Positions 17,641 to 27,207 of a stretch of 64,000 nt of DNA are shown here, piece after piece (within the stretch, counting starts at the first letter, position 1; every line of letters begins with the position of its first letter). The notes below the pieces were generated by a model, which was not told the DNA's origin, made no database searches, and saw only the letters and a program-made list of their open reading frames with translations. Both the position numbers and the translations under genes were made by a program. Source of the stretch: Candidatus Deianiraea vastatrix (GTDB taxonomy: Bacteria; Pseudomonadota; Alphaproteobacteria; Rickettsiales; Deianiraeaceae); assembly GCF_007993655.1 (NCBI RefSeq), contig NZ_CP029077.1, positions 1,141,154-1,205,153 on the forward strand, read 5' to 3'.

Positions 17641-18814
17641 ACATTACATTACAAGAAAAGCCTCTTCTGTTATTTTGTTGTCGAGCAACTTCTTTTCTTG
17701 CCTTTTCTGCTTTATTTTTCATTTTATCAACTATTTTATAAGATACATTATATGCTTTTTTTCGCGCATTATCAATTGTATTACTTTTATTATTGCCAAT
17801 TTCACAGCATCCAGCGCCTTTATCTAATCGCTTTGAAAGAGCATCTTGATATGCAGTTTTGATAGTATTGAGATCATATAGATTTTGTTCTTGATAGACT
17901 TTTGCCAATGCATTCATTTGATCTTCTTTTGTGATAGCAATATTTGCCATTAAAGGTGTTTGTGGTTTTCCATTTTGATTATTGTCAATAGAGTTAAATT
18001 CAGCACTTCTTTGTGTCATTAATGAATAGCCTAAAGCGGTCCATGTATTACCTATGTGTTCCATTGTTATCTTGAGATTTTGAAACATAGCACAGGTAAA
18101 ACAGTGTAAAAAGGCGTAATCTAGAGTACCTTTAAGTACATATTTACCAAGAAATAACAACAATCCATCCTTATCATAATCTGGGTCAACGAGATCATTT
18201 GCCATTTTTAATACAGGTAGAAATATTCCAGTACAAACCACGGTTGCTAAGATTCTGCACAAAGTTACAGCAAAAATAATATTTCTCTCATTTTTCGTTA
18301 TTTCAAATCTACTATTATCTTCTTGAATGAACAACAATTTATTGTTAATATGCATATTTTCAATTATTTTATACATCACATTCTGTAATACAACCGGTTT
18401 TAATTTATCTGTATCAATTACCTGAGCTAATTCATTAAACAGTTTTACAAATAATGTTTTAATGCGATTAAAGTTATCATTAGCTGGCATGTTTGTTATA
18501 ATTGCAATATCTTCTGGCTTTTTATTCTTGTCAAATAATGATGCTATCAATGATTTATCTTCCTGCTGCATTTCATTATATATTGTGTTAATTTGATTTA
18601 AAGTATTTGAATTTGCAAGAATCTTATTTATTTTCTTAGTTAAGTCATTCATGTCCTGATCACTAATATGTGATAACATTGTAATGAACTCATTTTGAAA
18701 AATATTATTTATCACACCTCCTTGATTATATAGAGCATGTTGTGGAATAAGAATAGCATTTTCATCGTCTGATTTTTGCAATGGTATTTCAATTTCATCT
18801 TGTAGTTTGTTCAT
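17639..18814 (-). CDS. Orphan membrane protein
   Basis: A 391-residue protein of unknown function. Residues 1-175 are polar and helical. Two hydrophobic stretches follow: about residues 180-207 (IIFAVTLCRILATVVCTGIFLP) and about 222-246 (LLLFLGKYVLKGTLDYAFLHCF), so it may span the membrane twice. The C-terminal third is soluble and ends in a basic, Arg/Lys-rich tail (KAEKARKEVARQQNNRRGF). No signal peptide. It has a perfect promoter 20 bp upstream of its ATG and ends at a strong terminator, so it is a single-gene unit. A role at the host interface is possible but unsupported. Confidence 0.7.
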   Translation of the reverse strand: MNKLQDEIEIPLQKSDDENAILIPQHALYNQGGVINNIFQNEFITMLSHISDQDMNDLTKKINKILANSNTLNQINTIYNEMQQEDKSLIASLFDKNKKPEDIAIITNMPANDNFNRIKTLFVKLFNELAQVIDTDKLKPVVLQNVMYKIIENMHINNKLLFIQEDNSRFEITKNERNIIFAVTLCRILATVVCTGIFLPVLKMANDLVDPDYDKDGLLLFLGKYVLKGTLDYAFLHCFTCAMFQNLKITMEHIGNTWTALGYSLMTQRSAEFNSIDNNQNGKPQTPLMANIAITKEDQMNALAKVYQEQNLYDLNTIKTAYQDALSKRLDKGAGCCEIGNNKSNTIDNARKKAYNVSYKIVDKMKNKAEKARKEVARQQNNRRGFSCNVM

Positions 18815-18833
18815 AAAAAAATTAAATTTGACT

Positions 18834-18862
18834 ATTATAGCATATTTTTAGTATAATGTCAA
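18834..18862 (-). promoter_or_regulatory. Perfect consensus sigma70 promoter for the orphan membrane protein
   Basis: On the minus strand TTGACA (18862-18857), 17-bp spacer, TATAAT (18839-18834). The first 11 bases (TTGACATTATA) are identical to the promoter at 15293-15321. Confidence 0.85.
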
Positions 18863-18981
18863 GAGAAAGTAGCTTTTACATGCTTTTTTTAAGAAGAAAT
18901 TTTAGAGTGTAATATATATAGAGTTAGTTCTTAATCACATCAAAAAAGCAAGATGGATTATTATATTGTTTTTGGAATTTA

Positions 18982-19305
18982 TTATAGATTTCTTGTGCCT
19001 TTTGGAAGTGATACTGTAAGGCCATCTAACTTGTCTGTAACTATTATTTGGCATGCAAGACGAGAGGTTTTAGTGAGGCCAAATGCAAGATCTAGCATAT
19101 CTTCTTCATCTTCTTTTGCAGGCTCCAATTTGTCAAACCATTCTTGAGCAACTATTACATGGCATGTTGAACATGCAAGAGATCCTTCACATGCGCCTTC
19201 AATATCAATATTGTTATTATGAGCAACTTCAAGCAGAGATAATCCAGAGCTTGCATTAATTTCAGTTTTGGAGTCGTCTTTGTTAATAAAGATAATTTTT
19301 GGCAT
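18982..19305 (-). CDS. fdx: Adrenodoxin-type [2Fe-2S] ferredoxin
   Basis: 107-residue electron carrier of the ISC-type ferredoxin family. The cluster ligands are visible as [12 protein letters not shown] (Cys39, Cys45, Cys48) and a fourth Cys in RLACQIIV. Conserved surroundings [20 protein letters not shown] match bacterial Fdx and mitochondrial ferredoxin, which supply electrons to iron-sulfur cluster assembly. No other isc gene is adjacent. It starts with an ATG and the typical [10 protein letters not shown] strand. Confidence 0.93.
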   Translation of the reverse strand: MPKIIFINKDDSKTEINASSGLSLLEVAHNNNIDIEGACEGSLACSTCHVIVAQEWFDKLEPAKEDEEDMLDLAFGLTKTSRLACQIIVTDKLDGLTVSLPKGTRNL

Positions 19306-19447
19306 ATTTGTAACAAGAGTTATAGTATTGTGAGAGTATTTTTTTTGTTTGCAAGTTTTTTTTAAAGTAAATTATTTAATGATGTAAAAACATCTTGACA
19401 AATATATTTGATATTTCTTTTTGTAGATAGAATATACATTAATTGAC

Positions 19448-20200
19448 ATGTCTGTAAATAAGGCAGTAAAAAATTTTATAATAAGACAGGTTTGGCGCAT
19501 ATTGAGCTATATATTGCTATTATTGTTATTATTAATTCGTTTTTCATGTAGAATTAAAATGATTTACGATGTAATAGGTGTAAATGAGGATGTAGGCGAA
19601 AATGGCAGGGTATTTTATTTTCTATGGCATAAGTCAGGCACTGCAACTATTGCATTTACAAAGATTTTTCAAAAAAACTACGATATGTATGTTACGTTAT
19701 CTAACAATAAGAGCACTTTATTAATGAGATTTGCATTTCGTGCACTTGGGTGTTTTATTATTGATGGCTCAAGGCATAAGGGATATCTTGGCTCTGTTAA
19801 GGAGATTTTAAATATTATGTCATGTAAGAAAAATGTTGCAATTTGCGTAACACCTGATGGGCCTAGAGGTCCTGATATGCAGATTCAAGATGCAACATTA
19901 TTTAAAATAGCAAAAAGGTATGGGGTGCAGATAAGATTTTTATGTCCATTATCTGAGAATATTTTTGAATTTAACACTTGGGAGAAGATATATCTTTTAA
20001 AGCCGTTTTCGCGTGGATTTTTACTAAATCAAGTTGTGATTACAAAAGATGAGCTTGAGAAATTTTCCCCAGATGAATTAAGGCAGTTATGTGAAGAAAG
20101 GATGTTTGAGGCATTTTCCAGACTAAGAAAGATGTGTAATTTACCTAATGTTGTGCAGGGCGCAGTAAAGAAAAGTAGATATCAAAAAGAAAGAGATTAG
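19448..20200 (+). CDS. DUF374-type lysophospholipid acyltransferase-like protein
   Basis: 250 residues with an N-terminal membrane anchor (about 18-33, a run of Leu/Ile). The catalytic region resembles the LPLAT superfamily, DUF374 branch: FLWHKSGTATIAF at the place of the HX4D box, then ALGCFIIDGSRHKGYLGSVKEIL and ICVTPDGPRGPDMQIQ, the TPDGPRGP motif being diagnostic. Relatives are thought to acylate lipid A precursors or phospholipids at the inner membrane. It stands alone between ferredoxin and two orphan genes. Confidence 0.75.
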   Translation: MSVNKAVKNFIIRQVWRILSYILLLLLLLIRFSCRIKMIYDVIGVNEDVGENGRVFYFLWHKSGTATIAFTKIFQKNYDMYVTLSNNKSTLLMRFAFRALGCFIIDGSRHKGYLGSVKEILNIMSCKKNVAICVTPDGPRGPDMQIQDATLFKIAKRYGVQIRFLCPLSENIFEFNTWEKIYLLKPFSRGFLLNQVVITKDELEKFSPDELRQLCEERMFEAFSRLRKMCNLPNVVQGAVKKSRYQKERD

Positions 20201-20273
20201 GTAACTTATTTGCATAAAAAAATGTTGATTTATATTTTTTAGTCACATAAGTCTATTGTAAATAGATATTTTT

Positions 20274-20951
20274 GTGTCATTTTTTACCAAAGAAGAAAAA
20301 GCGATTTTAAATCAACAGCAAAGATCATGGCAGCTATCGCTTGGTGGTGATGCAAGAAGCGTTAATCAAAGAGAATTACAGAGGGTAAAACAAAAGCTTG
20401 CAAGGTATAAGGAGATTGGTGTACAAAAATTAACCAAGACGCATATTGGAAAGATTGTTGGGGCAAGAAGCCTTGGAGTTATTAATCGAAACAGGAGTGA
20501 TTATCGAGAATGTGTGCTTGTAACAAGGTTTTTCCAGCAAATATTACGAAATATTTCCGTACTTGCTATTCCCAGATTGCATGGCGTGAGATTGACATTG
20601 GCTGAAAGAAAGCTATTAATGAGAATAATGCTGCAAAAAAGGTACCATATAGAAAATTTAAAGCGAATGCACGATAGGATACAAGATCATGCTTTTAGAA
20701 TCCGTACTATTGATAAAACCAAGGATATTGAGGTAAGAAAATTGGAAAAGACTTTATCACTAGAAAAGGATTGTCAGGCAATGGTTCGCATTAAAAATGA
20801 TGATAGCAAAAGTGAATATAAAAAACATAATGAAGATATTGATGTTTATGAGTCTTTTTATCAAGATAAATATAGTGAAGAGTATGTCAATGATCAAATA
20901 ACACGATGGAAAGCAGTATTTAAGGCAAAAAAAGATATGTTTAATATTTGA
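20274..20951 (+). CDS. Orphan basic helical protein
   Basis: 225 residues, rich in Arg and Lys, with no membrane segment, signal peptide or recognised motif. The N-terminus reads MSFFTKEEKAILNQQQRSWQ if the GTG at 20274 is the start; no in-frame ATG occurs until far downstream. The central part (GRNRSDYRECVLVTRFFQQ-like region, about residues 75-120) is compact, while the C-terminal 90 residues are charged and probably helical. A nucleic-acid role is possible from its basic character but this is a guess. It is followed by another orphan whose promoter overlaps its stop. Confidence 0.55.
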   Translation: MSFFTKEEKAILNQQQRSWQLSLGGDARSVNQRELQRVKQKLARYKEIGVQKLTKTHIGKIVGARSLGVINRNRSDYRECVLVTRFFQQILRNISVLAIPRLHGVRLTLAERKLLMRIMLQKRYHIENLKRMHDRIQDHAFRIRTIDKTKDIEVRKLEKTLSLEKDCQAMVRIKNDDSKSEYKKHNEDIDVYESFYQDKYSEEYVNDQITRWKAVFKAKKDMFNI

Positions 20952-20975
20952 CTTTAAGGAAATATTTGATATAGT
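20948..20975 (+). promoter_or_regulatory. Sigma70-type promoter for the orphan at 20999
   Basis: TTGACT (20948-20953), 16-bp spacer, TATAGT (20970-20975), ending 23 bp before the ATG at 20999. The -35 box overlaps the stop codon of the preceding gene. Confidence 0.55.
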
Positions 20976-20998
20976 GATTTGCTTTGTTTATTTTATTT

Positions 20999-21403
20999 AT
21001 GAAAAGTAAAGATATTCTTGATGTCGATGATTCAGTGGGAAGAAGTATAAAGATTGGTAGAAGCAGTCTTGATATTGCAAAACATTTAAAGAAACAACGC
21101 AAAGTTAATCAAGTTAAGATAGATAGGAAAAATTCTCCAAGAAGTGCATCTCTTAAATCTTTATCAAAGGAATTTAAAAATTTAGCATTGGAAGATCAAG
21201 GTTGCAATTCTGGTAGTCATATAATTGATGATTTTAACAACTTAAATTTGCAGAGCAATAAAACTTACAACGTTCAGCAAAATCCAGAACAATATAATTT
21301 TCAATATCAAAAAAGTAGTCCAAAAAAAGATATAGAAGTAGGGCAATGCTCTTTAAGGACGCAAAATTTTAATTCAAATAGTAATAATTATATCGGAAAA
21401 TAA
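20999..21403 (+). CDS. Orphan low-complexity protein
   Basis: 134 residues starting MKSKDILDVDDSVGRSIKIG. The first 60 residues are basic (KKQRKVNQVKIDRKNSPRS), the rest is Asn/Gln/Ser-rich and probably disordered, with an NNLNLQSNKTYNVQQ stretch. No family recognised. The ATG at 20999 is preferred over an upstream frame start at 20984 because of its spacing from the promoter. Its composition resembles the other Gln/Asn-rich orphans in this window. Confidence 0.5.
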   Translation: MKSKDILDVDDSVGRSIKIGRSSLDIAKHLKKQRKVNQVKIDRKNSPRSASLKSLSKEFKNLALEDQGCNSGSHIIDDFNNLNLQSNKTYNVQQNPEQYNFQYQKSSPKKDIEVGQCSLRTQNFNSNSNNYIGK

Positions 21404-21508
21404 CTTGCATTTTATTTTTTCCTGCATCAAAATTGTCAAATTTTATTGACTAACAAGCGGAAAAATAGGATTAAAAGTAAGTGTTTTACTGAAGTTTTTG
21501 TTTTTATT

Positions 21509-22363
21509 ATGCCTTTTGAAGAAATCAAAAAAGAAGCAAGTTCATGGTTTTATGAGTTACGCTATCAGATTATATCGATGATCGAAAAAATTGAATTGGA
21601 ATTTGCGAAAAATTACAGCGATTATACTGGAAGTGAAAAATTTGAAATAAAGCCGTGGGAAAGAAATGGCGGTGGAGGCGGAGAAATTGGTCTTTTGCGT
21701 GGAAGAATAATGGAAAAAATGGGTGTTAATGTCTCAACTGTGTTTGGAGATCTCGCCGAGCAACTTGCAAAAGAGTTACCCGGAACGGAAAATGGGCGAA
21801 ATTTCTGGGCAAGTGGAGTTTCACTTGTTGCGCACCCAAGAAATCCTTTTGTGCCGCCGATTCACATGAATACAAGATGTATTCAAACAGCTGGGAAAAT
21901 TTGGTTTGGCGGTGGAATTGATTTAAATCCGATTTTTGAAGACGAGCAAGAGACAAAATATTTTCATGCAAAATTAAAGGAAGTTTGCGATAAGCACAAT
22001 AGCGGATATTACGAGAAATTTTCAAAATGGTGCGATGAATATTTTTGGATAAAGCACAGAAATGAGGCGCGCGGCATTGGCGGTATATTTTTTGATTATC
22101 ACTTGGAAAATGATAGTCCTGAAAAGACTTTTCCGTTTGTGCGTGATGTTGGTGCGCTTTTTGTTGAAATTTACGACCACATTGTGCGCAAGAAGGTTGC
22201 TAAATCGTGGACGAAAGACGATGTTGAAAAGCAATTATTTAAGCGCGGCCGCTATGCGGAATTTAATCTCATTTACGATCGTGGCATTAAATTTGGCTTA
22301 ATGACTGGAGGAAATGCGGATGGAATGATGATGTCACTGCCGCCAATTTGCAAGTGGGATTGA
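21509..22363 (+). CDS. hemF: Oxygen-dependent coproporphyrinogen III oxidase
   Basis: Oxidatively decarboxylates coproporphyrinogen III to protoporphyrinogen IX in haem synthesis. Strong family signatures: WERNGGGGGEIGLLRG, SLVAHPRNPFVPPIHMNTR, WFGGGIDLNP, HKHNSGYYEKFSKWCDEYF-like helix, RGIGGIFFDYH and FNLIYDRGIKFGLMTGGNAD. At 284 residues from the ATG at 21509 it has normal length; the longer frame start at 21446 adds an unrelated basic stretch. It requires molecular oxygen, so the organism lives at least partly aerobically. Confidence 0.95.
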   Translation: MPFEEIKKEASSWFYELRYQIISMIEKIELEFAKNYSDYTGSEKFEIKPWERNGGGGGEIGLLRGRIMEKMGVNVSTVFGDLAEQLAKELPGTENGRNFWASGVSLVAHPRNPFVPPIHMNTRCIQTAGKIWFGGGIDLNPIFEDEQETKYFHAKLKEVCDKHNSGYYEKFSKWCDEYFWIKHRNEARGIGGIFFDYHLENDSPEKTFPFVRDVGALFVEIYDHIVRKKVAKSWTKDDVEKQLFKRGRYAEFNLIYDRGIKFGLMTGGNADGMMMSLPPICKWD

Positions 22364-22812
22364 GTCTTACCTTCTATCCTACAAAGAGCTTCTGTTTAAA
22401 AAAGTTTAGTATGAAGATTGAAAAGTGAAATATTACTCGGCTTTGATTTTCTAGTAAGGGATGGAAATATAGAGATAATCATAGGTTTTGTGATATAAAA
22501 CACTGAACTAAATCAATGTAAAGAATATATATATTGTCGTATCTTGAACAAAACTGTTGGACAAATAATTTTTGAGAAAATACAGAAATAATGGTTTCAA
22601 GGTGGAAAATCGCACTATACAGATTTAACTTTACCACTTTTGCACTTTAAAAATCAGATAAATTCTAGGCTGAAAATCTAAAAAGTTATGACTAGGCTTG
22701 ATTTTTTTTATGCTTCTTGTAGGTTAAAAATCAATTACAAGGTCGCGGGCTGAAAGCATTGCGCCTTTTTCCTTGTGGATTTTACGAATTACAGTGTCAA
22801 ATTCTGCGCGGA
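22364..22812. other. Intergenic region with a pccA end fragment
   Basis: 449 bp between the convergent hemF and pccA genes. The right 80 bp are a degenerate copy of the pccA 3' end. The left 365 bp hold no open frame, tRNA or hairpin I can support and look like decayed sequence. Confidence 0.55.
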
Positions 22813-22815
22813 TTA
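22731..22815 (-). repeat. Echo copy of the pccA 3' end
   Basis: About 85 bp that match 22835-22919 at an offset of 104 bp with a handful of mismatches. On the minus strand it would encode VIRKIHKEKGAMLSARDLVIDF then stop, against TIRKIHKEKGAMLSVGDLVIDF in pccA. The real pccA stop (22815-22813) falls at the junction. Confidence 0.85.
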
Positions 22816-24837
22816 TTTTTGCGTGTTATCAAAGTCAATTACAAGGTCGCCAACTGATAGCATTGCGCCTTTTTCCTTGTGGATTTTACGAATCGTGGTG
22901 TCAAATTCTGCGCGGATTACATTTTCCATTTTCATGGCTTCAATTACGCAAAGCTCTTGACCGGCAAGCACTTTATCGCCCTCGTTGATGCAAAGTTTAA
23001 CAAGCATTCCGGTAATGGGTGACTCAAAATTATCGGGCTTTTTATTTGTGTCAATAATTGGCATGTGCTTTGTGTATTCACCGATATGACGGGGGAAAAA
23101 TTGAACAAGAGACTGGCTTCCTTGGTAATTTATTTTAGCGCTTCCTTCAAAAAGATGCAGGATTTTAATGTATTTATCCTCGCCTTTTATAGTCACTTTA
23201 AGAATTGTGTCGCCGTATTTATAATTTGAAGAAAAATCAAGCTCTATGTTGTTTATATACATTGCAATATCGCCATTTTCCTTTTCGCTATAGCGAATTT
23301 TATGCTGCTCGTCGCCGATTTTGATATATAAAACTCTGTCATCTGGGTCACGAGTTAGCGCAAATTGCCCTGAGGTTTTCCATCTTTTTGCTTCATTTGT
23401 GATATAAAGCTTGATAATTGCAGCAATAATCGATATTTTTCCGTCATCGCTGAGCTCTATACCTTTAAAGCCATCTGGATAATTTTCCTTAATAAACCAA
23501 GTTGAAATTTTGCCGTCTTTAAAGTCTTTATTGCGTATTATGTCTTCAACAAGGTTGATATTTGTTGAAATTCCCGCAAGCTCGAATTGCCCTAGTGTTT
23601 TTTTCATTGACTCAATTGCCTCGGCTCTTGTGCTGCCGTGGGTTATGACTTTTGCTATCATGGAGTCGTAATATGGCGAAATTTCCGAGCCTTCAAGCAC
23701 GCCACTATCAATTCTGAATTTCACATTATGAATTTCGCGTGGTTCTTTATAGTGCGAAATGCGCCCAATTGACGGCATGAAGCCTTTTGATGGGTCTTCG
23801 GCGCAGATTCTTGCCTCCATAGACCAGCCATTAATCTTGATTTCATCCTGCGTAAATGGCAATTTTTCACCTTCTGCAATTTTAATCATAAGCTGCACAA
23901 GGTCTTTTCCTGTGACATATTCTGTTACCGGATGCTCAACCTGCAGGCGAGTATTCATTTCAAGGAAGTAGAAATTTTCCTTTCCGTCCATTACAAATTC
24001 TATTGTTCCAGCTGAGAAATATCCGCATTCTTTCGCAAGTTTTACTGATTGTTCATACATTTGGCTACGGGTTTTTTCTGAAATTGAAGGGCTTGGAGAT
24101 TCTTCAATAACCTTTTGATTAAAGCGCTGAATTGAGCATTCACGCTCACCAAGACACACGACATTGCCGTGTTTATCGGCAATTAACTGTATTTCTATGT
24201 GATGCGGTCTTTCGATGTATTTTTCAATAAACAATCTGTCGTCACCAAAAGCGTTTTTTGCCTCATTTTTTGCTGATTCAACGCTTGCCCAAAGGTCTTT
24301 AATGTCATAGACTATTTTCATTCCCTTTCCACCACCGCCAGCTGAAGCCTTAATAATGACTGGAAATCCTATTTCTGATGCTATTTTTTCCGCATGATCT
24401 TTACCGTCGATTATGCCTAAAAACCCCGGAACAACATTTACCCCAGCTTTTTTTGCCGTTTCTTTTGAAGTGATTTTATCCCCCATCATTTCCATAGATT
24501 TTGCCGATGGGCCAACGAAAATTATGCCTTCTTTAGCACATCTTTCGACAAATTCGCTTTTTTCTGACAAAAATCCATATCCAGGGTGCACGGCGTTAGC
24601 ACCTGACATTTTGCAAGCTTTGATTACTTTTTCAATATCAAGATAGCTTTCACGAGAGGTAATTCCGCCAATTGGTATGGCAACATCTGCTTTTTGAACA
24701 AATTTTGCCTGAGCATCAACATCTGAGTAAATTGCAACAGTTTTAATGCCCATTTTTTTTGCAGTTTCAATAACACGAACGGCAATTTCGCCTCTATTTG
24801 CTATTAAAATAGTATGAATTTTACTGTTATTTGACAT
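22813..24837 (-). CDS. pccA: Propionyl-CoA carboxylase alpha subunit (biotin carboxylase / biotin carrier)
   Basis: Carboxylates its biotin with bicarbonate and ATP and hands the carboxyl to the beta subunit, giving methylmalonyl-CoA from propionyl-CoA. Domains in order: biotin carboxylase (1-450) with ILIANRGEIAVRVI, HPGYGFLSE, the ATP loop IKASAGGGGKGM, CSIQRFNQKVIEESPSP and EMNTRLQVEHPVTE; a linker domain; and the biotinyl domain with EAMKMEN (biotin on Lys636). The 674-residue length and long linker fit PCC rather than acetyl-CoA carboxylase AccC. pccB is not in the window. The 3' end is duplicated just downstream. Confidence 0.92.
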   Translation of the reverse strand: MSNNSKIHTILIANRGEIAVRVIETAKKMGIKTVAIYSDVDAQAKFVQKADVAIPIGGITSRESYLDIEKVIKACKMSGANAVHPGYGFLSEKSEFVERCAKEGIIFVGPSAKSMEMMGDKITSKETAKKAGVNVVPGFLGIIDGKDHAEKIASEIGFPVIIKASAGGGGKGMKIVYDIKDLWASVESAKNEAKNAFGDDRLFIEKYIERPHHIEIQLIADKHGNVVCLGERECSIQRFNQKVIEESPSPSISEKTRSQMYEQSVKLAKECGYFSAGTIEFVMDGKENFYFLEMNTRLQVEHPVTEYVTGKDLVQLMIKIAEGEKLPFTQDEIKINGWSMEARICAEDPSKGFMPSIGRISHYKEPREIHNVKFRIDSGVLEGSEISPYYDSMIAKVITHGSTRAEAIESMKKTLGQFELAGISTNINLVEDIIRNKDFKDGKISTWFIKENYPDGFKGIELSDDGKISIIAAIIKLYITNEAKRWKTSGQFALTRDPDDRVLYIKIGDEQHKIRYSEKENGDIAMYINNIELDFSSNYKYGDTILKVTIKGEDKYIKILHLFEGSAKINYQGSQSLVQFFPRHIGEYTKHMPIIDTNKKPDNFESPITGMLVKLCINEGDKVLAGQELCVIEAMKMENVIRAEFDTTIRKIHKEKGAMLSVGDLVIDFDNTQK
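22835..22919 (-). repeat. pccA 3' end, in-gene copy of the direct repeat
   Basis: The in-gene partner of the echo at 22731-22815. It encodes the last part of the biotinyl domain of pccA, after the AMKMEN motif. Confidence 0.85.
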
Positions 24838-24893
24838 AAAAAATCATCTGATTTAGAAGAATTGTTAATACAAATAATTAAAAAGCAAGTAAA

Positions 24894-27113
24894 TTAATTT
24901 GAGTAGAAAACATCGTTGCTATGCAGGATATCAACGCCTGACTCGGATGAAAATCTTTTATCGATAAGCTTTTCAGCGTCTTCTTGTTCCTTTGTCAAAT
25001 TCGGGTCAACTTTGCTTGGTAAATTCATTTCTTTAACAGAAAGCTTAATGCGTCTTTTGTCGTCTGTGCCTAGGTATTTTGCCTGAACAACTTGCCCAAC
25101 TTCAAGATAATCTGTTATTTCATTGACACGAACAGATGCAATTTCGCTTATGTGTATCATTCCCTGTTTATTTCCTGGGAGTTTTACCATTGCGCCAAAA
25201 GCTTTTAACTCAACAATTGTGCCTTCGTATGTCTTTCCAAATTCAAGATTTGTTGTTGCAAGAACGATATTTTCCTTTGCAGCATTGCCTTTTTCAAGGC
25301 TTTCTGCGTAAATTGTGACAAGTCCATTTTCTGATATGTCAATTTTGCATTTGTATTCTTCGCAAAGTTGCTTAATATTTGAGCCGCCTTTACCTATAAC
25401 ATCTCCGATAGAATTTGAGGAAATTGAGAAAGTTATTACCTGAGGAGCGTGTGCACTAATTTCAGTTTTTGGCTTTGCAATTATTGCATCCATTTTTTCA
25501 ATCAAGAATAATCTAGCTTTTTTCGCATCTTCTAGTGCTTTTGTAAGGATTTCCTGGCTTATTCCATCGATTTTAATGTCCATTTGAAGGGCAGTTATTC
25601 CATCTACTGTTCCTGCGACTTTAAAATCCATATCACCAAGATGGTCTTCATCACCCATTATATCAGTTAAAACCTCGAATTTATCGCCTTCTTTAATCAG
25701 TCCCATTGCAATTCCGGCAACTTGTTTTTTAATCGCAATTCCAGCATCCATAAGGGAAAGTGACGCACCGCAAACGCTTGCCATAGAAGATGAGCCGTTG
25801 CACGCCAAGATTTCCGATACAACTCTTATTGTATATTGGCAATTTTCAAGGTCTAACATTGGATAAATTGCTTTCCAAGCAAGCTTTCCGTGCCCGATTT
25901 CACGCCTTCCCGGACCCCTTAGTCCTGCAATTTCTCCAACTGAGAATGGAGGGAAATTATAGTGCAACATGAATTGATCTTTTTGAACTCCGTCGATGGA
26001 ATCGAACATTTGAGCATCAATTGGCGCGCCAAGAGTTGCTACAACCATGGCTTGAGTTTCACCTCTGCAAAATAATGCCGAACCGTGGGAACGCGGAAGT
26101 AATCCAGTTTCTATATAAATTGGTCTTATTTCTTGTGGATTTCGCCCATCAATTCTGGTCTTTTTTTCTATAATGTTTGCACGAACAATGGATGCCTCAA
26201 CGCATGAGATTGCAGTTTCAAGCTCGATTGCCATGAATTTACCTTCTTCAACATCTTTTGCGAAAATTTCCTTGATTTTATCACGCATTTGGTTAAGCGC
26301 TTTATATCTATCTTTTTTCTCGCGAATTGTATAGTTTTGAATAATTTGGTCTTTAAACTGTGATAAAATCTTAGCTTTTGCATCTTTTATAGCATCACTT
26401 TCAACCTTTGCTTCAAATAAAGGATTGCCACATTCTTTTGCAAGCTCATCTATAGCATTTATCGCAGGAATGCATGATTTTTGCGCAAGGTCTAGGGCTT
26501 TAAGCATTTGCTCTTCGTTAATTTCGTGCGCTTGAGATTCAACCATTAATATTGAGCTTTTTGTCGCCGCAACTGTTAAATCAAGCTTATTTTCTTTAGA
26601 AATTAACTGTTCTTGGCTTGGATTTACCACGAATTCGCCGTTAATAAAGCCGATTTTCGCGCCCGCAACAGTGTGTAAAAGTGGAAGTCCTGCAAGCTTT
26701 AATGCCGCTGATGCACCGATTAATGCAACCATATCAGGGTCGTTTTCTTTGTCGTATGAAATTAAAGTACAAATTACCTGAACTTCGTTGTAAAAATTCT
26801 CAGGAAACATCGGGCGAATTGGTCTATCAATAAGCCTTGAAGTGAGGGTTTCTTTATCACTTGCTTTACCTTCTCTTTTTAAGTATCCACCAGGGATTTT
26901 TCCAAAAGCGTAAAATTTTTCAATATAGGTTACGGATAGTGGGAAAAAAGAAGCTTCGGGATTAGCATCTTTTGCAAAAACAACCGTGCAAAGCACTTGT
27001 GTATCGCCGCATCCGCAAAGGACAGCACTGTCAGCTTGTTTTGCGAGTTTTCCAGTTTCTAAATAGTACTTTTTATTACCAATTTCAAACTCTTTTCTTG
27101 TAGTTTTAAACAT
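24894..27113 (-). CDS. pnp: Polynucleotide phosphorylase
   Basis: 3'-5' phosphorolytic exoribonuclease of mRNA decay. Two RNase PH cores are visible (N-terminal with VTYIEKFYAFGKIPGGYLKREG and LIDRPIRPMFP; second with GLRGPGRREIGHGKLAWKA and MGDEDHLGDMDFKVAGT), then a KH domain (GDVIGKGGSNIKQL) and an S1 domain (GTIVELKAFGAMVKLPGNKQG). The C-terminal tail is short. The ATG at 27113 (MFKTTRKEFEIG) is chosen over a TTG at 27131 because family members start just before this strand. rpsO, often upstream, is absent. Confidence 0.96.
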   Translation of the reverse strand: MFKTTRKEFEIGNKKYYLETGKLAKQADSAVLCGCGDTQVLCTVVFAKDANPEASFFPLSVTYIEKFYAFGKIPGGYLKREGKASDKETLTSRLIDRPIRPMFPENFYNEVQVICTLISYDKENDPDMVALIGASAALKLAGLPLLHTVAGAKIGFINGEFVVNPSQEQLISKENKLDLTVAATKSSILMVESQAHEINEEQMLKALDLAQKSCIPAINAIDELAKECGNPLFEAKVESDAIKDAKAKILSQFKDQIIQNYTIREKKDRYKALNQMRDKIKEIFAKDVEEGKFMAIELETAISCVEASIVRANIIEKKTRIDGRNPQEIRPIYIETGLLPRSHGSALFCRGETQAMVVATLGAPIDAQMFDSIDGVQKDQFMLHYNFPPFSVGEIAGLRGPGRREIGHGKLAWKAIYPMLDLENCQYTIRVVSEILACNGSSSMASVCGASLSLMDAGIAIKKQVAGIAMGLIKEGDKFEVLTDIMGDEDHLGDMDFKVAGTVDGITALQMDIKIDGISQEILTKALEDAKKARLFLIEKMDAIIAKPKTEISAHAPQVITFSISSNSIGDVIGKGGSNIKQLCEEYKCKIDISENGLVTIYAESLEKGNAAKENIVLATTNLEFGKTYEGTIVELKAFGAMVKLPGNKQGMIHISEIASVRVNEITDYLEVGQVVQAKYLGTDDKRRIKLSVKEMNLPSKVDPNLTKEQEDAEKLIDKRFSSESGVDILHSNDVFYSN

Positions 27114-27207
27114 TTTTTCATCATAATTCAAATAACTGTATAACCAATTATATTAATTGCAAACATTATTTTGAAAATATTTTTTGCAAGGATGTTTATG
27201 AATGAGA

